In this document: in pieces, positions 1-13,072 of the stretch
Layout of the letters: the number at the start of each line of letters is the position of its first letter
Numbering within the stretch: position 1 is the first letter of the stretch
Origin: Trogon surrucura
Lineage: Eukaryota > Chordata > Aves > Trogoniformes > Trogonidae
Direction: 5' to 3'
Length of the DNA stretch: 64,000 nt
Assembly (NCBI GenBank): GCA_020746105.1
Contig: CM036619.1
Location: 12,624,238 to 12,688,237, forward strand
Notes under the pieces: model-generated
What the model saw: only the letters and a program-made list of their open reading frames with translations
Told to the model about the DNA's origin: nothing
Database searches by the model: none
Program-made: the position numbers and the translations under genes

Positions 1-3000
1 GGCTGTCATCCTACCCGCTGTGGAGAATTTGAGCAGAGTAGCCCTGAACAGTATTTATCTGAATTAAAAAATCTGATTGAAAAAAATAAGACAAAGGTAA
101 TAGCAGTTGGAGAATGTGGCTTAGGTAAGTGTTATCTTAGCAATTCAATATTTTTTCCTAGACCTATATTTAAAAAATCCTAAAACACTAAGTAGGTTTT
201 TTGTTCTTTCTGTTCGTAGATTTTGATAGATTAGAATTTTGCCCAAAGGACGTCCAACTCAAGTAAGAAACTTCTGATGACTATAAACTGACTTGCAGCA
301 ATTTACGGGACTGTTTTCTTTTATGTGTTCTACCGTGTAACATCTTGTCAGGTATAGACCTGCAATTTGCAGGATTGGCTCTGGAGTTTTTTGGCAGAAA
401 TGGGACTTTAAAGAGAGATGCCTACGTTCAAGTAGTGCTGTCAGTTAAATTTTGCTGCGTGCCTGGTGTTGCCGTAGTGTGTCTTTTCCTGTAAAATTGA
501 TGCGAATTGGTGGGTTTCTGGGTGTGTTGGTTGTTCATTCTTGCTCACACTCAAGAGCTCTTGGAGACATGGGAAGGATAATTTAACTAGCGTGTGAAAG
601 ATGTGGGTTACCGATCGAAAAGCACAGGGAAGGGAACAGAACTGTCAAAAAGGGTAAGTCAGCAGTGGAAAAAAAAAAACTTTTAGTGAGGTGTCTCTTA
701 GCTGCAGGCAGATAATTGAGAGCTCATGAAGAAAGGGAAATCTTGGGAGCTGGAGACACATCTGTGTTTTGAAGTATTATATATGCAATGTGAATACTGA
801 ATGGAAAGAAGCAAGCAAAGCCCTGAAAATGAGCTTGCATAACTGTATTGAGAACTTTTGTCTACAGAGGGAACTGACTGAAAGATTAAAGTGCTAAATT
901 CAAATAAGATGAATTATTAATGAATTGTGCTTGCATATTACTCTTCTGAGTAAATTAGTCACTGGGGGGCACTGGTTAGTTATGTTTTTTTCTAAGGCCA
1001 CATTAGCAGTAGGTAGAGTTAATTTCTTTATAATGCTACAGTCATACAGTAAAATATTCAGCAAAATGAACACAACTTTTTTTCCTGGTAGAGCTCAGCA
1101 TACAATTCAGCAAAGCACACCTTGGAGCGTAACCTGTTTCTTTTCTGTGGCAAACTAAACCACTGGTGGAGTATCAGGTTTTAAGATCCTTACTGCTTTG
1201 CTGTTACTGGGGGGAAAAAAAAAAAATTGTCTGATTTTTCTTACCTGATGGACTGCAGCTGAAGACCTGCAGTAAAAAACTTCTAATCAAGTGCACTGAA
1301 ATTGGGCTGTGAGCAAAGAGGTAATAGGGTGGAAGAAAAATCCCTTTTCAAGTAGTAGGTGAGTGCTTTCTAATTAAAGTTGATAATGACGAAAAGTCTT
1401 TTCAGTGATTTCAGTGATTGCATGAAATATATAAATGTCGTTTCTCAGAGCTCTTTAGCAGCCCTTCCTGGAAATTGCGTTTAGAAGGAGGTGATTGATG
1501 AAAAAGACAGAAAGCAAAAAAATAGGAGGGAGTGAAGAAATACGGAAATCTCAGGGACAGATGTCTGCAAACACAGTGTTTGTAAATGCGGTATTTTTGA
1601 AATGGACAGCTTTCCCTGGCTTTGTCCTCCGCGTGTTTGTGAAGCATGGCCAGAGTTTTGGAGTTGTTTTCATTTCTGCTTTTTGAATGCTAGGGAGTTG
1701 CGTACGGTCTGGCATTCATGACCTTTAGCAGACTGGATAAGGGAGTTCTTACAATTAATATTCAATGTATACTTGATAAATGAGCTAAAAAAAAAGAAGG
1801 CAAGGTGCAGCATGCAAGGAGGTAGGTCACGAGTTTTCAGCTGATCTGTAGTTCCGGTGTAGCAGTCACTGGCATAGCAGCTGCAGAGGTACCCCGTAGA
1901 AGAGAAGTATGGTAGTTTTCCAGTGGGTAGTATCTGAGCATGACCTCTGTTTAGTTTAATGTTTAATCATTATTTTCTAGTTAATTATGCTGTGTTTTCT
2001 TTTCGCTAATTTTCACCTGTAAAAAATGAACATTATTTTCGAATCCTTTTTCTTGGATAGAAAAAGCTAACGAAGAAAGATGAAATTCCTTTGTTGAAGC
2101 AGCCCTAAGCACTTTTTTGGTCAGAATTTTTTTCCATTTTTGTAATTTTTCCAACAGAAAATGGTGATTTGAATGGTAGTTAGATGAAGGTACTGCCTTT
2201 ATATTATGGCGAAGGTCACATTACAAATGGACTGATAAGTATATAGAAGTCTCACTTCTGCTGGAAAGGGTTTGTGGGGCTTAGTGACCTGGAAATAGGA
2301 GTTTTCTTAACCAAAACGGAGAGAATGAACAAGATCACTTGCACTGTTATTCAAACACAAACACAGAATTTTTTGTCTGGGTATATTCTACCTCAGCAAA
2401 GCCAGTTTGCTTCAGGTCCTTTAGTGTCTTGATCCCAACCTCAAAATGCCACAGGATTTGAACTTTATGGTCAAAACTAAGCCTGAGAACCATCAGGGAG
2501 GAACATGTGCAAACTTCCTTATCGAGAAGCAGCACAGGACCAGCCTATATTGAATGACAGTCTCCTTGCCCAAAGAAAGAGGTTGTTTCTTCAGCACTGG
2601 AACTAGTAAGGTTTAGTTTCCTGCCAACTTATTTTGTTACCATTCTGATCACCATGTGTCTGGTGTCTTCATGCTTTTCTAGGGTATCCCTCGTTTATTT
2701 ATTTTTTTAATATCTCTCTGAGAAATTCCCTGTACACTCCCCCTTTCTCTTTTACAGGGCAAGTAGCAGCATGTGTTGGGCTTCATTGTGGCTAGGAATG
2801 GAAGTTCAGGTTGCCTTTCCATTTGTGGGGGCACTAGTTTGAAGACCCCTGCCCTTCTCAGAATTAGACTGAAATTGGCAGCAGGTTACTTGGGAGACTT
2901 ATTTATATCCCGATGTCTAAAACCTCATTTCCTTATGAAACAAGTCTTCTGTTTAAAAAAAACCCACTAATCAAACAACTGTAGCTGTTAAACCACAAGA

Positions 3001-6000
3001 GCAATCATGAGTTGCAGTTACATTTATATTTAGTCAAACTAAACTAAGCACAGTATCTAGACTACAAAGAAGATTCAAAGGAGGTATAAGTAATTCTCAC
3101 TTTTCATGTCAACTTTTTAATGTTACAGCCGACTTCTGTTCCAGATGTTTTTTCTCAAAGATCTGCACTGATAAACAGGGAAGGTAATTTTCATCAGAGA
3201 AATACCAACCTGTAACATACAGAAAATAGTGAAAATTGTACCAAACCAAATGGCCAGTTGCATTATCTTTTTATTATTATTATTGTGTTTATTATACTTA
3301 TTTATATATTAGGAAAATGTAAATCAGACTAATGGTTGGTGTCACTTTTCTCGTGATTGGTATATGAATCATACACAGCGGTTTGTGCATACTTGAGTTT
3401 GCCTTTGCCTTTGAAATGTTTCTGATACCTGATGATGGAAATGTCCCAGTGCCCCGCACTGCCTGTCACAGCAACACCTAAAGAGATGCAGTGTGTGTCT
3501 GCGGTCCCAGCCCGTTGGGACAGGCAGTGTTGTTCTCCCGCCTCGTCCAAATAATGTCATCTTCCAAATGACGTGCAAATATGGAGTCACCCACACACTT
3601 GTTGGCTTTTTGCCGTGCCTGAGTTCCTCTACCGTGTTTCCTGAGCGTTGGTAATTTGCGTGCCTGGGCGTAGCGTGGCAGACAGAAATGGTAAATGCGG
3701 ATGCAGTGGCATGAGAATTAACTGCAAGTGACAAGTGAGGGGTTAGTTCAGTGCTAATTAGTTTCCTTTGGGAACTGGCTGCCTTGTTACCTTCCTTTTG
3801 CCCACGTTTTCGTGTCTCTTCATAGGACGGCTGCCTTGCTGTTACCGCTCCTTCAAAGGGAATGCTAGGAGTGGAAGGTAGGGATAAAATGAGTGAAAAG
3901 GAAAGGGTGCAGGCACACGAAGGAGAGGAGAGAAAGCAAGGGAAGACTTTGAAAGAGTGAAGACCATAGGCAGAATGGGGCAGAAGTAAGATGCCTAATG
4001 CTGGTGTTTGTTCCACTCCAACGGAGGAAAGACTGGCGTTGGTGGAAGGGCGAGCCAAAACTCTGGGTTGTTACGTTAGAGCCCAGCCAGCTCAGATGCA
4101 GTTTTGGCCGTTTGAGGCTATAGAGGTCTGCATGGTGCTCTCGCACACATCACCCAGGTACTTCTTGGAATCACAGAATGTCAGGAGTTGGAAGGGACCT
4201 CAAAAGATCATCTAGTCCAACCCCCTGCCAGAGCAGGATCACCTACAGTAGATCACACAGGAACGTGTCCAGGCGGGTTTTGAATGTCTCCAGAGAAGGA
4301 GACTCCACAACCTCCCTGGGCAGCCTGTGCCAGTGCTCTGTCACCCTCACTGAGAAGAAGTTTTTTCTAATTTTTTTGTGGAACCTCTCTGTGTTCCAGC
4401 TTGTACCCATTGCCCCTTGTCCTGTCATTGGACATCACTGAAAAGAGCCTGGCTGCGTCCTCCTGACACTCCCCCTTGACATATTTATGAACATTAATGA
4501 GGTCACCCCCCAGCTTCCTCCAAGCTAAAGAGACCCAGCTCCTTCAGCCTTTGAATAACCTGTGTATTTTGCACTCTCCCATTCCTGATGTTTGAAAACT
4601 TTGCGGAGAGACCAGTCAGTTCCTTTTTCATTAGAAATAAATGAAAATGAATGGCTACATCTACACTAAGAGTACACGCATTCTTCCCGTACTGATGCTC
4701 CTGGCCACTTACCTTTCTTCCACCATAGATCACTACAATGTGAATATACCATGGGGAAAGAGCTGCTTTTAAATCCTTGCATAAATAAGAGCTCTTGCAT
4801 GGCAAATTCATTAATTCTGTCTTTAGTTCTGGAGGATAGAAGCTAGAAAAAAACTCTTCTACTGTATTTGCTCTTACACTGATTTTCTGTTTAAAGGTGC
4901 TTTTTATTTTACAGGTATTTTGAAAAACAGTTTGACCTGTCAGAACAGACACAACTGCCCATGTTTCTCCACTGTAGAAATTCACACACCGAATTTTTAG
5001 GTGGGTTTGCCTTGAGAATTTCATACTCGGAGCAAATTCTGAATATGAAAAATCTGGAAACCTGAGCCTTTCACCTTTGTCTGTTATAAGGCTGTCTTAC
5101 ATACATATTTATTCTGTTTCATAGACATAATGAGAAGAAACAGAGATAGATTCGTAGGAGGGGTGGTAAGTATGGAGTTCAGCCTTACATTCCTTTTTAC
5201 ATGCACGTGCGTGAGTATTGTTGCGTAATGTGCAACTTCTTGTTTGCTACGGAATCTGAGTAGGCTTCCTGTAACATGGTTTAATTTATTGTTAATTAAT
5301 AAGTGTTTTCTAGTCCCTTCTCCTATTTTTCTTTTCATTGCTTATCCAACAGGTTTTTTTGCAAGGTAAGGAGATAGGCTGAGAAAAAGCTCTGCAGCTG
5401 ACATGAGCAGTTTTTCTTGGGCTGTCGGAAGGACAGTTTAAGCACCTTATAATTGACATTGGCTCTTTCCCAATTCTCAAGTGTCTGTAACTGCAGCACA
5501 TTCAGACCACAGATAATTTAGATGCGTGTTCCCAATGGAAGCCGTAACCTCAAACGTTTGCTTCTGACATTAGACATCGTTTTCAAATTAGATCCAGACG
5601 TAGCTTTTGATTACTTTATGTCTTTAGATATTCAGATTGTGTATTTTAATCAGAAGTATAACAGGAAAAACTTGGGATGAAATGATTAGGAAAGTCCAGC
5701 ACTGCTTTTTCAGGTTTCCATTATGGCAATGTTTTCCAAAACTGAGAAATGCTTGGCTTGCTCTATCCTGCTAACATCAGACCACAGCTCTACAATAATA
5801 TCTCAGTCCCCAGGTTTCCCCTTTGTTACCGCAAAAACCTTCCCCTAGCTCAGTGCTTTGCATGTTGGGCTCTTACGTAATGCTGTACAACCTCTCCTTC
5901 CTTCCTTTCTTTTTTCTGCAAAACTGGTGACTAGGGGAGAACTGATGAGCGGGCACCCTCTGCCCCTGACCGACCCCTCAGGGCACGTGGAACCCATCAG

Positions 6001-9000
6001 TCTCTTTACCTGGGCTGAGAAGCTGCGGTTCCCAGACGTGTTACGCTCTTTGTACCTTGTGACCCACCGCTTGCCACTCCGGTCCCTGGGGTGACCAAAC
6101 AGACTGTCTCTCTAGCTCGGGTGGACTAAAATCTGTGGAGAATGTACCACTGCTCTTACTGTGTCCCTGATGCTGCCCTGTGGGGAATACTGAGGAGAGA
6201 ATGACAAAATTTAGTGCACGCAAGATTAGTTCCTGTGTGTGGTCTCACAGCTGCCGGAAGTTCCTGGGCCCAAAGCGGTATCACTGGGCGGGCCTTTCCT
6301 ACACATATTTATCAGTAGTAAAATGTGGTAACCGGTTCTGTTGCAGTCTTCAAGTGGCTTCAGCCTGAACTTGGCCCAAATTCAGAATCACCTGAGCCAT
6401 GTCCCATCTTTATGTTTGCATTGATACATAATATGTGCTATCAGAGGTATTTGTGATGCAACTAAAAACTAATACATACTTTTAAATGGAGTTTCAAATG
6501 AAGTATATTTATTTGTATATATTTGTATACATGTGTGCATCTATATGTTCTAGGTACACTCTTTTGATGGCACAAAGGAAGAAGCAGCAGCAATAATAGA
6601 TTTGGATCTTTATATCGGAATAAATGGCTGGTAAGTTCCTTACAAGAAATAAAACTATTTTTAAATGTCAGCTGTAGTAACTCATTGCTTTCTTTTAAAC
6701 AGTGAGGTAAGTTTTCAAAGCTCACTAGACTCTTAATCATCTGACAGATTTAGAATTGCACTCATTAGTCTGTTAACCATAAAAGTTCTTAACTCACAGC
6801 TCAGGGAGTTAATCTAGTCTTAGGCCCATTTTACTACCCTCCAGTCAATCCTTGTTTGTAAATAAATGAGGTTGTTGAATGTGGAAGCAGTCCTTCCGAA
6901 AAGTGCTTAAAAACCGGCGTAGTTTTAAGCTGCCACGTCAAATCCAGGAGTAAGGCAGATGTAGCTTGAGCAGCCTCATCCACCGGTGACACGGTCTGAA
7001 TTCTCAGCAGGCAGCTGGGCCAGAGCCAGGTGCGTGGGAGGCTGGGCAAGCAGTGGCAGCCAGGCAGGGGCTCTGCCTGCTCGATGCCTGAGGTGGCTTC
7101 ACCGAGTAACTCCAAACTTGCTGGTTTTTGCAAAGTTTGAATTTGCAGGCAGCACTTTTAAAGAAATGAGGCAAATTTTATTCACTAACAAAATGACTTC
7201 AGAAGCCGCCTTTCTTGCAGAACATTTCACCAGGCAAAGTAAATGCGCTTATAATGTGTTCGGGTTTTTTTAACCCATCTCTCATTTTCTAGTTCACTGA
7301 AAACAGAAGCCAACTTGGAAACACTGAAATCAATTCCTAGTGAACGATTAATGATAGAGACGGGTAAGATTTTATATCTTGGTCCGTTTGTAACAAACGC
7401 GATTGGGCAACGAGGTGTGCTTGTAGTAGCAATGGGAAGGCAGAATCAAACCGTAAGAAGTTCAGGGTAGAAAAAGGACTGTTTCTCTGCTTTGGAAAGC
7501 AATTTACAGCCTCCAGAAATACTCATTTTCAGCCTTGTGCTGGGGGAATGAGCTGCTCTGTCAGTCCCAGGAGAAGATGAAAAGGACAGATTGACAAGCC
7601 CAGATTCTTAGATGTATCTGTGTCCCAGAATCCAGCTTGAATGTCTTAAAATCGAGCTTGCTGGAGACGTGCAGACACCGGGCAGTGGCTGTGAGCTTGC
7701 CACGGGTAGCAGTAACTGCATTTGGAAACGACAGCCCTTTAGATGGAGTAAGGTGGAAGAATGCTGGAATTCTCCTCTTGGCTTAATGAGCAGTGATCTT
7801 AACTGACTAGGGATGCCTTTTTTTTTTTTCCCATGTTCATTTCTATTATCAATAACTGGCAGTTGTAAATAGAGTATTTTAATTTCTGAATCTAGAAAGG
7901 GAAAACTACTAACTGCCTAAATCCTTAAATCTATTTGCACATGAAGCACAAACCTGTTACTCGGGAAGTTTCTGTGAAACGCATGCAGTGTATGTATGTA
8001 ACTACCCTGTCAGAAGAAATGCACTATTGTTGATGTTTTTAAAATGTAAAATCCTGAAAGTTAATGGTATAAAAATCCAAAGATTGCGAAGATGTTAAAT
8101 TGCCCAAATCTGTTAAATTCCATTTTGAATTGAAAGTCACGGCCAGAATGAGGTTGCAAGAGCTCTTGTCTGTGGAAGTAGTTGATTAAACTGTCTCATG
8201 CTATTCTCAAACAATTGCATACTCTTAGTTGTTTTGTGTTTTTTTCAAATGAAACTAGATGCCCCTTGGTGTGGAGTGAAAAATACTCATGCTGGATCAA
8301 AATACATTAAAACTACATTTCCTACAAAAAAGAAATGGGAAATAGGGCACTGCTTGAAGGACAGGAATGAACCCTGCCATATAATGTAAGTGTACTACTG
8401 TACTATTATTTAAAATATTTCTGATCTCACGGGGAGAAAAATGAAAAAAAAAACCCAACAGTTCACTGGGAATGTAGTAAATAGAAATGAATTCTAAATG
8501 TATTGAGACTTGAGTTCAAAGTATTGCTTTGTAGGCTGTGGGGAAAAAATTTACAAGTCTTAAATCTTCCCACTTCGGCAAGCCTGGATCTAAAAAGCTC
8601 CCTGAAAGTGAAACCAGTGTTGTTTTTATCTTTTCACCTGATACACTGGATTAAACCTGGTAAAGTAACCTGACTTGAATAAAATTCATTCCATTGTCAT
8701 TCCAGTTATTTTTAAACCTGCTGCAGTGCTGGCGCTGCACAGTGCTCCGCAGAGGGCGTAGTGCTGAGGCACCAAGCAGTGCCAGTGCCATGACCAGCCA
8801 CCGCGGGAATGTGGTTAGGGTGGCTTCTGCATTCTGCTACTGCGCCTAAAATAAATTGATCCTGTTACGTTTAAATAGGAATAACAACAGCCAACATACG
8901 GGATAGCGAAAGAGAACTCCAGGGGCTTATGGACATGTAGAAAATAGAGAAACCGTTTTCTGCCACCTTTTCAGATGCTTCCTTGCAGAGGTGTGAAAAG

Positions 9001-10333
9001 CAGGAAGATGTAGCGTCATTTTAGTGGAAATGTTTCATTATTGCCATTGAATAGCACTGATAGATTAAGTGCCTTATTTTTTGCAGCCGTAAAACATCTG
9101 GTCAGTGAGTTAATGCCGGTCTTCTCAGTTATCTTCTCATCAACTCTCTGAAAAGAGTATTTGGGAAGGTTTCGTCTTGCCATATAGTACATGAAATGAA
9201 TTTTGCACAAGTAACGCTGACAGCTACAGCTATCAAGGTGTAAAGTGCTCAATCACAAGTTGTGAAGTCTGTATTTATTTCTGTGAGAAGCTGTATAAGC
9301 TACCTGTTTGGGAACTAGCTTTTGAAGTACTGCTCAGGCCAGTACTAAAGAATGTATGTATTCAGCAAGGCATCTACACAAGAGTTTGTGAACTGAAAGG
9401 AATTCTGCTGCTTTTTTGGGGATATCTAAAGAACCTCTTAGAGAGACCCCACTGGTCATGCCAGAAGCATGGTTTAAGTTTACACAGTCACATCTCCTAG
9501 CGTTTAGATATATTTTATGCAGTTGTGTTGATTTGCAGTATCATTTTGTTTTAAACACAAAGCACACACAGTAGCGTGTGGAGCGCCTCTTTCAGTATGT
9601 TAAGGGTCAGTCTGTGATCTTGGAGTAGAAGAGATCAACTGAAAACAGGTCTCTGCGCAGGTACTTATTCATTCCCATTTCTTTTGCCTCCTTCTCCTGG
9701 CTTGTATCAAGGCTATGGGCCTTCTAAAACTGCTCATTTGACATTTACTACAACTACCTTAATGCACTAATGACGATCTAGAGAACGGGGAAGTAGGAAT
9801 AAGTTACTCTGGCATCTATCCTCTCAGATAAGGCTGTATCTGGAATTTAAGCTTTGCCATAGACCAGCTGATTCACAGTGCAGCTTTAGCCTTGAAAGGC
9901 TAATGAATTCCAGCCTGAACAAATGAAGAACATTGATAAAGACACCCACAAAATGACATTTTCTTTGAAACAGAAAGCTGTTTAATTACCTCCAAACAGA
10001 GTCAAAAGAAAGACCGAAGATTAATCTGTACCAGTGGAGCAACCAGTGTGAAGGGCAGTTAGTGACTTAAAAGTGAAGCTATTTGCATATCTGAGCACCT
10101 TGCCCTGCTGCTCTCAGCATAGGTTTTTATTCCAGGTTAGTCTTAGTGACTTGTACATACACATGCAGCAATCTGAAGTATATTCGGTACTGAGTTTCAG
10201 AGTCTTCTAATATCAATCTTTCTTTTTTAGTCAAATACTGGAAATAATGGCAGCAGTAAGAGAAGATGACCCACTCGAGCTGGCCAACACTCTATATAAC
10301 AACACTATTAAAGTCTTCTTTCCAAATATATAA
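1..10333 (+). CDS. TATDN1: TATDN1, TatD-type DNase, 5'-partial, eight exons
   Basis: Coding exons are <1-124, 220-262, 4915-5000, 5125-5165, 6554-6630, 7293-7363, 8259-8385 and 10231-10333 (TAA). Every internal boundary has AG/GT and the phases join into one frame of 223 residues. Human TATDN1 has 297 residues, so about 74 N-terminal residues lie left of the window. The family is the TatD metal-dependent hydrolases, which act as Mg-dependent deoxyribonucleases/3'-5' exonucleases on a TIM-barrel fold. Metal-site residues visible, in human-length numbering, are Glu112 in GECGLDF, His149 in FLHCR, His174 in VHSFDG and Asp222 in ETDAPW. The N-terminal metal motif is outside. Intron 2 (about 4.65 kb) holds a CR1 fragment, and the intron at 125-219 is only 95 bp. 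The gene converges on RNF139, as in human. Whether position 1 is the true exon start cannot be seen. Confidence 0.97.
263..4914 (+). other. TATDN1: TATDN1 intron between exons ending at 262 and starting at 4915
   Basis: GT donor (gtaaga) at 263 and AG acceptor (tttacag) ending at 4914. It contains the CR1 fragment at 4168-4552 and otherwise unique AT-rich sequence. The open frames here, including one of 229 codons on the minus strand at 3369-4058, show no recognisable domain, and I treat them as chance. Confidence 0.85.
4168..4552 (-). repeat. CR1 LINE 3' fragment in TATDN1 intron
   Basis: On the minus strand this reads as the 3' end of CR1 ORF2 followed by the short 3' UTR. The phrase GGAAGGGACCT and the 'CTAGTCCAACCCCCTGCC' block are typical of avian CR1. 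The copy is severely 5'-truncated and its frame carries differences from the younger copies at 26.7 and 43.4 kb, so it is an inert older insertion. Confidence 0.93.
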
Positions 10334-10807
10334 AGTTGTTTTTCTTACATTTATTCAGCGTAACTTCAGTAAATATATTGCAAAATCTCAAAAATTATCG
10401 TATCTGCAAGTTCTTATCAATGGAAGCCGGTATGTAGTGATGCTTTCTTTTTTTTAATGGTACAAGATTAAAGCTGCTTTTGAAAAGGTGGTCTGCATTT
10501 GTGCAGTTTCTCAGCCCTGTTTCCCTTTCATCAAGATTCAGCATCAGTTTAAAGGGTAGCCCAAGCTTGCAACTCCTGTTAACACCCGTTTCATTGCCAG
10601 GTGATTGAATACGAGGCTGCTAAGTTCAGTTGTAGAGCACTTCAAGCTATTACTGGTACTTGAGCAGTATTTAACGCATCGCTGACATGCTTTACTACTT
10701 CACCAGAAAGCTTAGCAGTTTTGTCTTTTGTTCCATATACGCAAATGCTGTAATATTAAGTCTACCAACCTATTTTTTTTTTAAAACACAACTCACTAGT
10801 TTTCAGC

Positions 10808-10813
10808 AATAAA
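10808..10813 (+). terminator. TATDN1: Likely TATDN1 poly(A) signal AATAAA
   Basis: This canonical hexamer lies about 475 bp past the TATDN1 stop. It precedes the RNF139 3' end on the other strand. No transcript evidence is available here. Confidence 0.55.
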
Positions 10814-11029
10814 GCTCTGCTAATACTGATTTTTTTTAAGTAAAGCTGCTTTGGTTCAGGCTTTTCATTTCTGATTTGACCTGCTGAACAGTCTGGTTTT
10901 GCCAGAATTTTTCATTTGCATCCAGAACTCATGGATCAGGGATTACTGGAATACAGTCTTTGGCACAACATTATCACTACATCAATTAAAGAGTGTTTTT
11001 CCAACCATCTTAAAAACATGTGAAAACAT

Positions 11030-11035
11030 TTTATT
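11030..11035 (-). terminator. RNF139: Likely RNF139 poly(A) signal AATAAA
   Basis: AATAAA on the minus strand, about 220 bases beyond the RNF139 stop codon. It predicts a short 3' UTR ending near position 11010. Confidence 0.5.
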
Positions 11036-11255
11036 CCATGTACAATAATGTACATAATTTTAAGGTGGTCATGAAAGAGACCAGCAAAAATTAGAGGTAT
11101 ATTTACAGTAGCACACACCACAGTAAACAACCACCATTCACAGACTCGACATTGAGATACTGCTGTTGTGCTTAAGTACAATAACTACAAAGTGACGCTC
11201 TTACTCTGTTGAAGTCAATCTTAATCAAATACCTCACAGCTTAATAAAGGGCATC

Positions 11256-13072
11256 TTAATCACCAAGAGAGTTAGAGTCAACATTAAGAGTCTCATTCAA
11301 GTGCTGTGCCACACAGTCATCATCATCTTCTTCCATATCACTATCGGAACTGTCATTATCTTCATTTAATTCATTTTCAGCATCACCAGCTGCTTCTGCA
11401 ACTTGTACAGGATTCTCATCTGGTGCCACAAACCCGTTGTTGTTAGAGATATTGGCATTTTCCTTGTCCTCAATATACACTTTCTGATGGCACATCGGGC
11501 AAGTGTCCTGGATGTACAGCCACTTCCGAAGACAAAGTGCATGAAAGTAATGGTTGCATGGAGTAATGCGAGCAGAGGTGGTGAACTCGTGGTAGCAGAT
11601 TGCACAGACATCATCTATTTCACGTAACCGACTTCCGCTTACCTCTGGAAGCGAGTTTATTTTCTTAACAGCAGTCCGTCGATTTATAAAAGTCTTCCAG
11701 CCATTCTTTGCTTGCAAGTAGATGTTGAAGTACGCATGTAGACACATCATGCAAGCACGGATCTTGCTTCCCGATTCAAAAACCATCGTGTACGCTCCAT
11801 TTCCAAACATGATAACTCCAAATATAAACTCGATAATATTGCCAGTTGAACGAACATAATAGACATAGTCATCAAGTTTTTCCCATAGCACATTATAGTA
11901 GCCATCAATCATAAACAATATATAAACAGTGACAGAAACTATTACTTTTAGGCAAAGCTCAACACAGAATGCTGTAACTGCAAAAAGCCACGTATTTAGT
12001 GCATAGTGGTGCCAGAGGATGTAACTGAGCAGAACTGGAAGGATGAAAAGGCAAGCGGAAACAAACAGTACAGGGAAGTGTCTGCGAAATGATGACACGT
12101 GGGAGGTACTGAGAGACATCAGCACGGGGTCTGTCATTCCATGGATAAAATGCAGGACTGCAGTCAGCAAAAGGCACATGTTTCGACTCAGGCGAACTAG
12201 TCGTTCTTCCGGTTTCAGTCCACTTAAGCCAGTCTGCAGAGCCAAAATGAAAAACAAGACAGGCGCTACAAATCCAAGCCTTTTGTCATCCTCGTCAGTT
12301 GATCCGATGAAGGCCAAGATACCGAGTCCCAAATAATGCGCTATTGAGGAAATGACGGCACTCATGCCTAACACAGTTAAGGTGGAGTCACATCCACTTA
12401 TGATCAGGCTGCAGATCAGTTCCCAGCAGTTATCCCACGATATCAAGAAGGATTTTTCTTCTGTATTAGTTTCCGCCATCTTTACAACATATGTTAATAC
12501 CACAGCTTGTGCTGTAAGTCTCGTCAGCCAGAAGACACGCAGTACAGCTGGAAACCGAATCCTCCTCCATGTATCTTCCATCAACAGCTGTAATCCATAA
12601 ATGCGATACATGTGCCTCACCAGCAGGTAAACATATCGCATTGAGTAATAGAACCATTTAATTTTCGTAACTAAAATGGCTGTAGTATTCAGCGTCAGAA
12701 CTAGGCCTGAAATAAAAACTAGCATCTGTCGAACATTTAAAGGTAATTCAACAATCAAGCCAATTACAGGAATCAGTATATCCAGGATGATGAGTTGAGA
12801 GTATATGGAGTGCATGTTTAGCAATGTCACATATCCAATTCCAAAGGTAAGCTGAAGGATGGAAAGCGCCATCCATAGCGATGGTCCTTTATGAGGGAAG
12901 ATCTGAATTCCGAGAGCGGCTGTGTAGTAGGCACTGTAGAAGTTTATGTGCAAAGAAGCGTAGTAATTCACCAACACTGAAGTTGCAGCCAGCAGAAATG
13001 CAGAGGTCATCATATAAAATTTGAAAAGTGCTCGCTGTTGTAAGACCAGAACAACACTGGATACAAAGACAC
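11256..13072 (-). CDS. RNF139: RNF139 (TRC8) exon 2: multi-pass membrane body and RING-H2 domain
   Basis: This exon encodes residues 61-665 of an ER-membrane E3 ubiquitin ligase (human protein 664 residues). The acceptor is gtttttag ending at 13073, and the split Gly61 codon joins exon 1 in frame. Residues 61 to about 530 are a long series of hydrophobic membrane segments, including the region described in human TRC8 as sterol-sensing-like. The RING-H2 ligands are all visible: C550, C553, C566, H568, H571, C574, C585, C588 (C3H2C3). The tail after about residue 595 is acidic and probably disordered (DSSDSDMEEDDDD). Known roles of the family are ER-associated degradation and sterol-responsive control of lipid synthesis. 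The open frame runs 45 bases further upstream, to 13118, but those bases are intron. A single large coding exon 2 matches the human gene. Confidence 0.98.

Larger units (their letters stand above)
10334..11255. other. Convergent 3' UTRs of TATDN1 and RNF139
   Basis: Only 922 bases separate the two stop codons. Each strand has its own AATAAA (10808-10813 on plus, 11030-11035 on minus). If both are used, the two mRNAs end about 200 bases apart without overlapping. No repeat or further ORF is seen in this gap. Confidence 0.7.

Noticed and set aside
3369-4058. 229-codon minus-strand frame in a TATDN1 intron
   Set aside because: No recognisable domain, biased composition, and intronic position; most likely chance.
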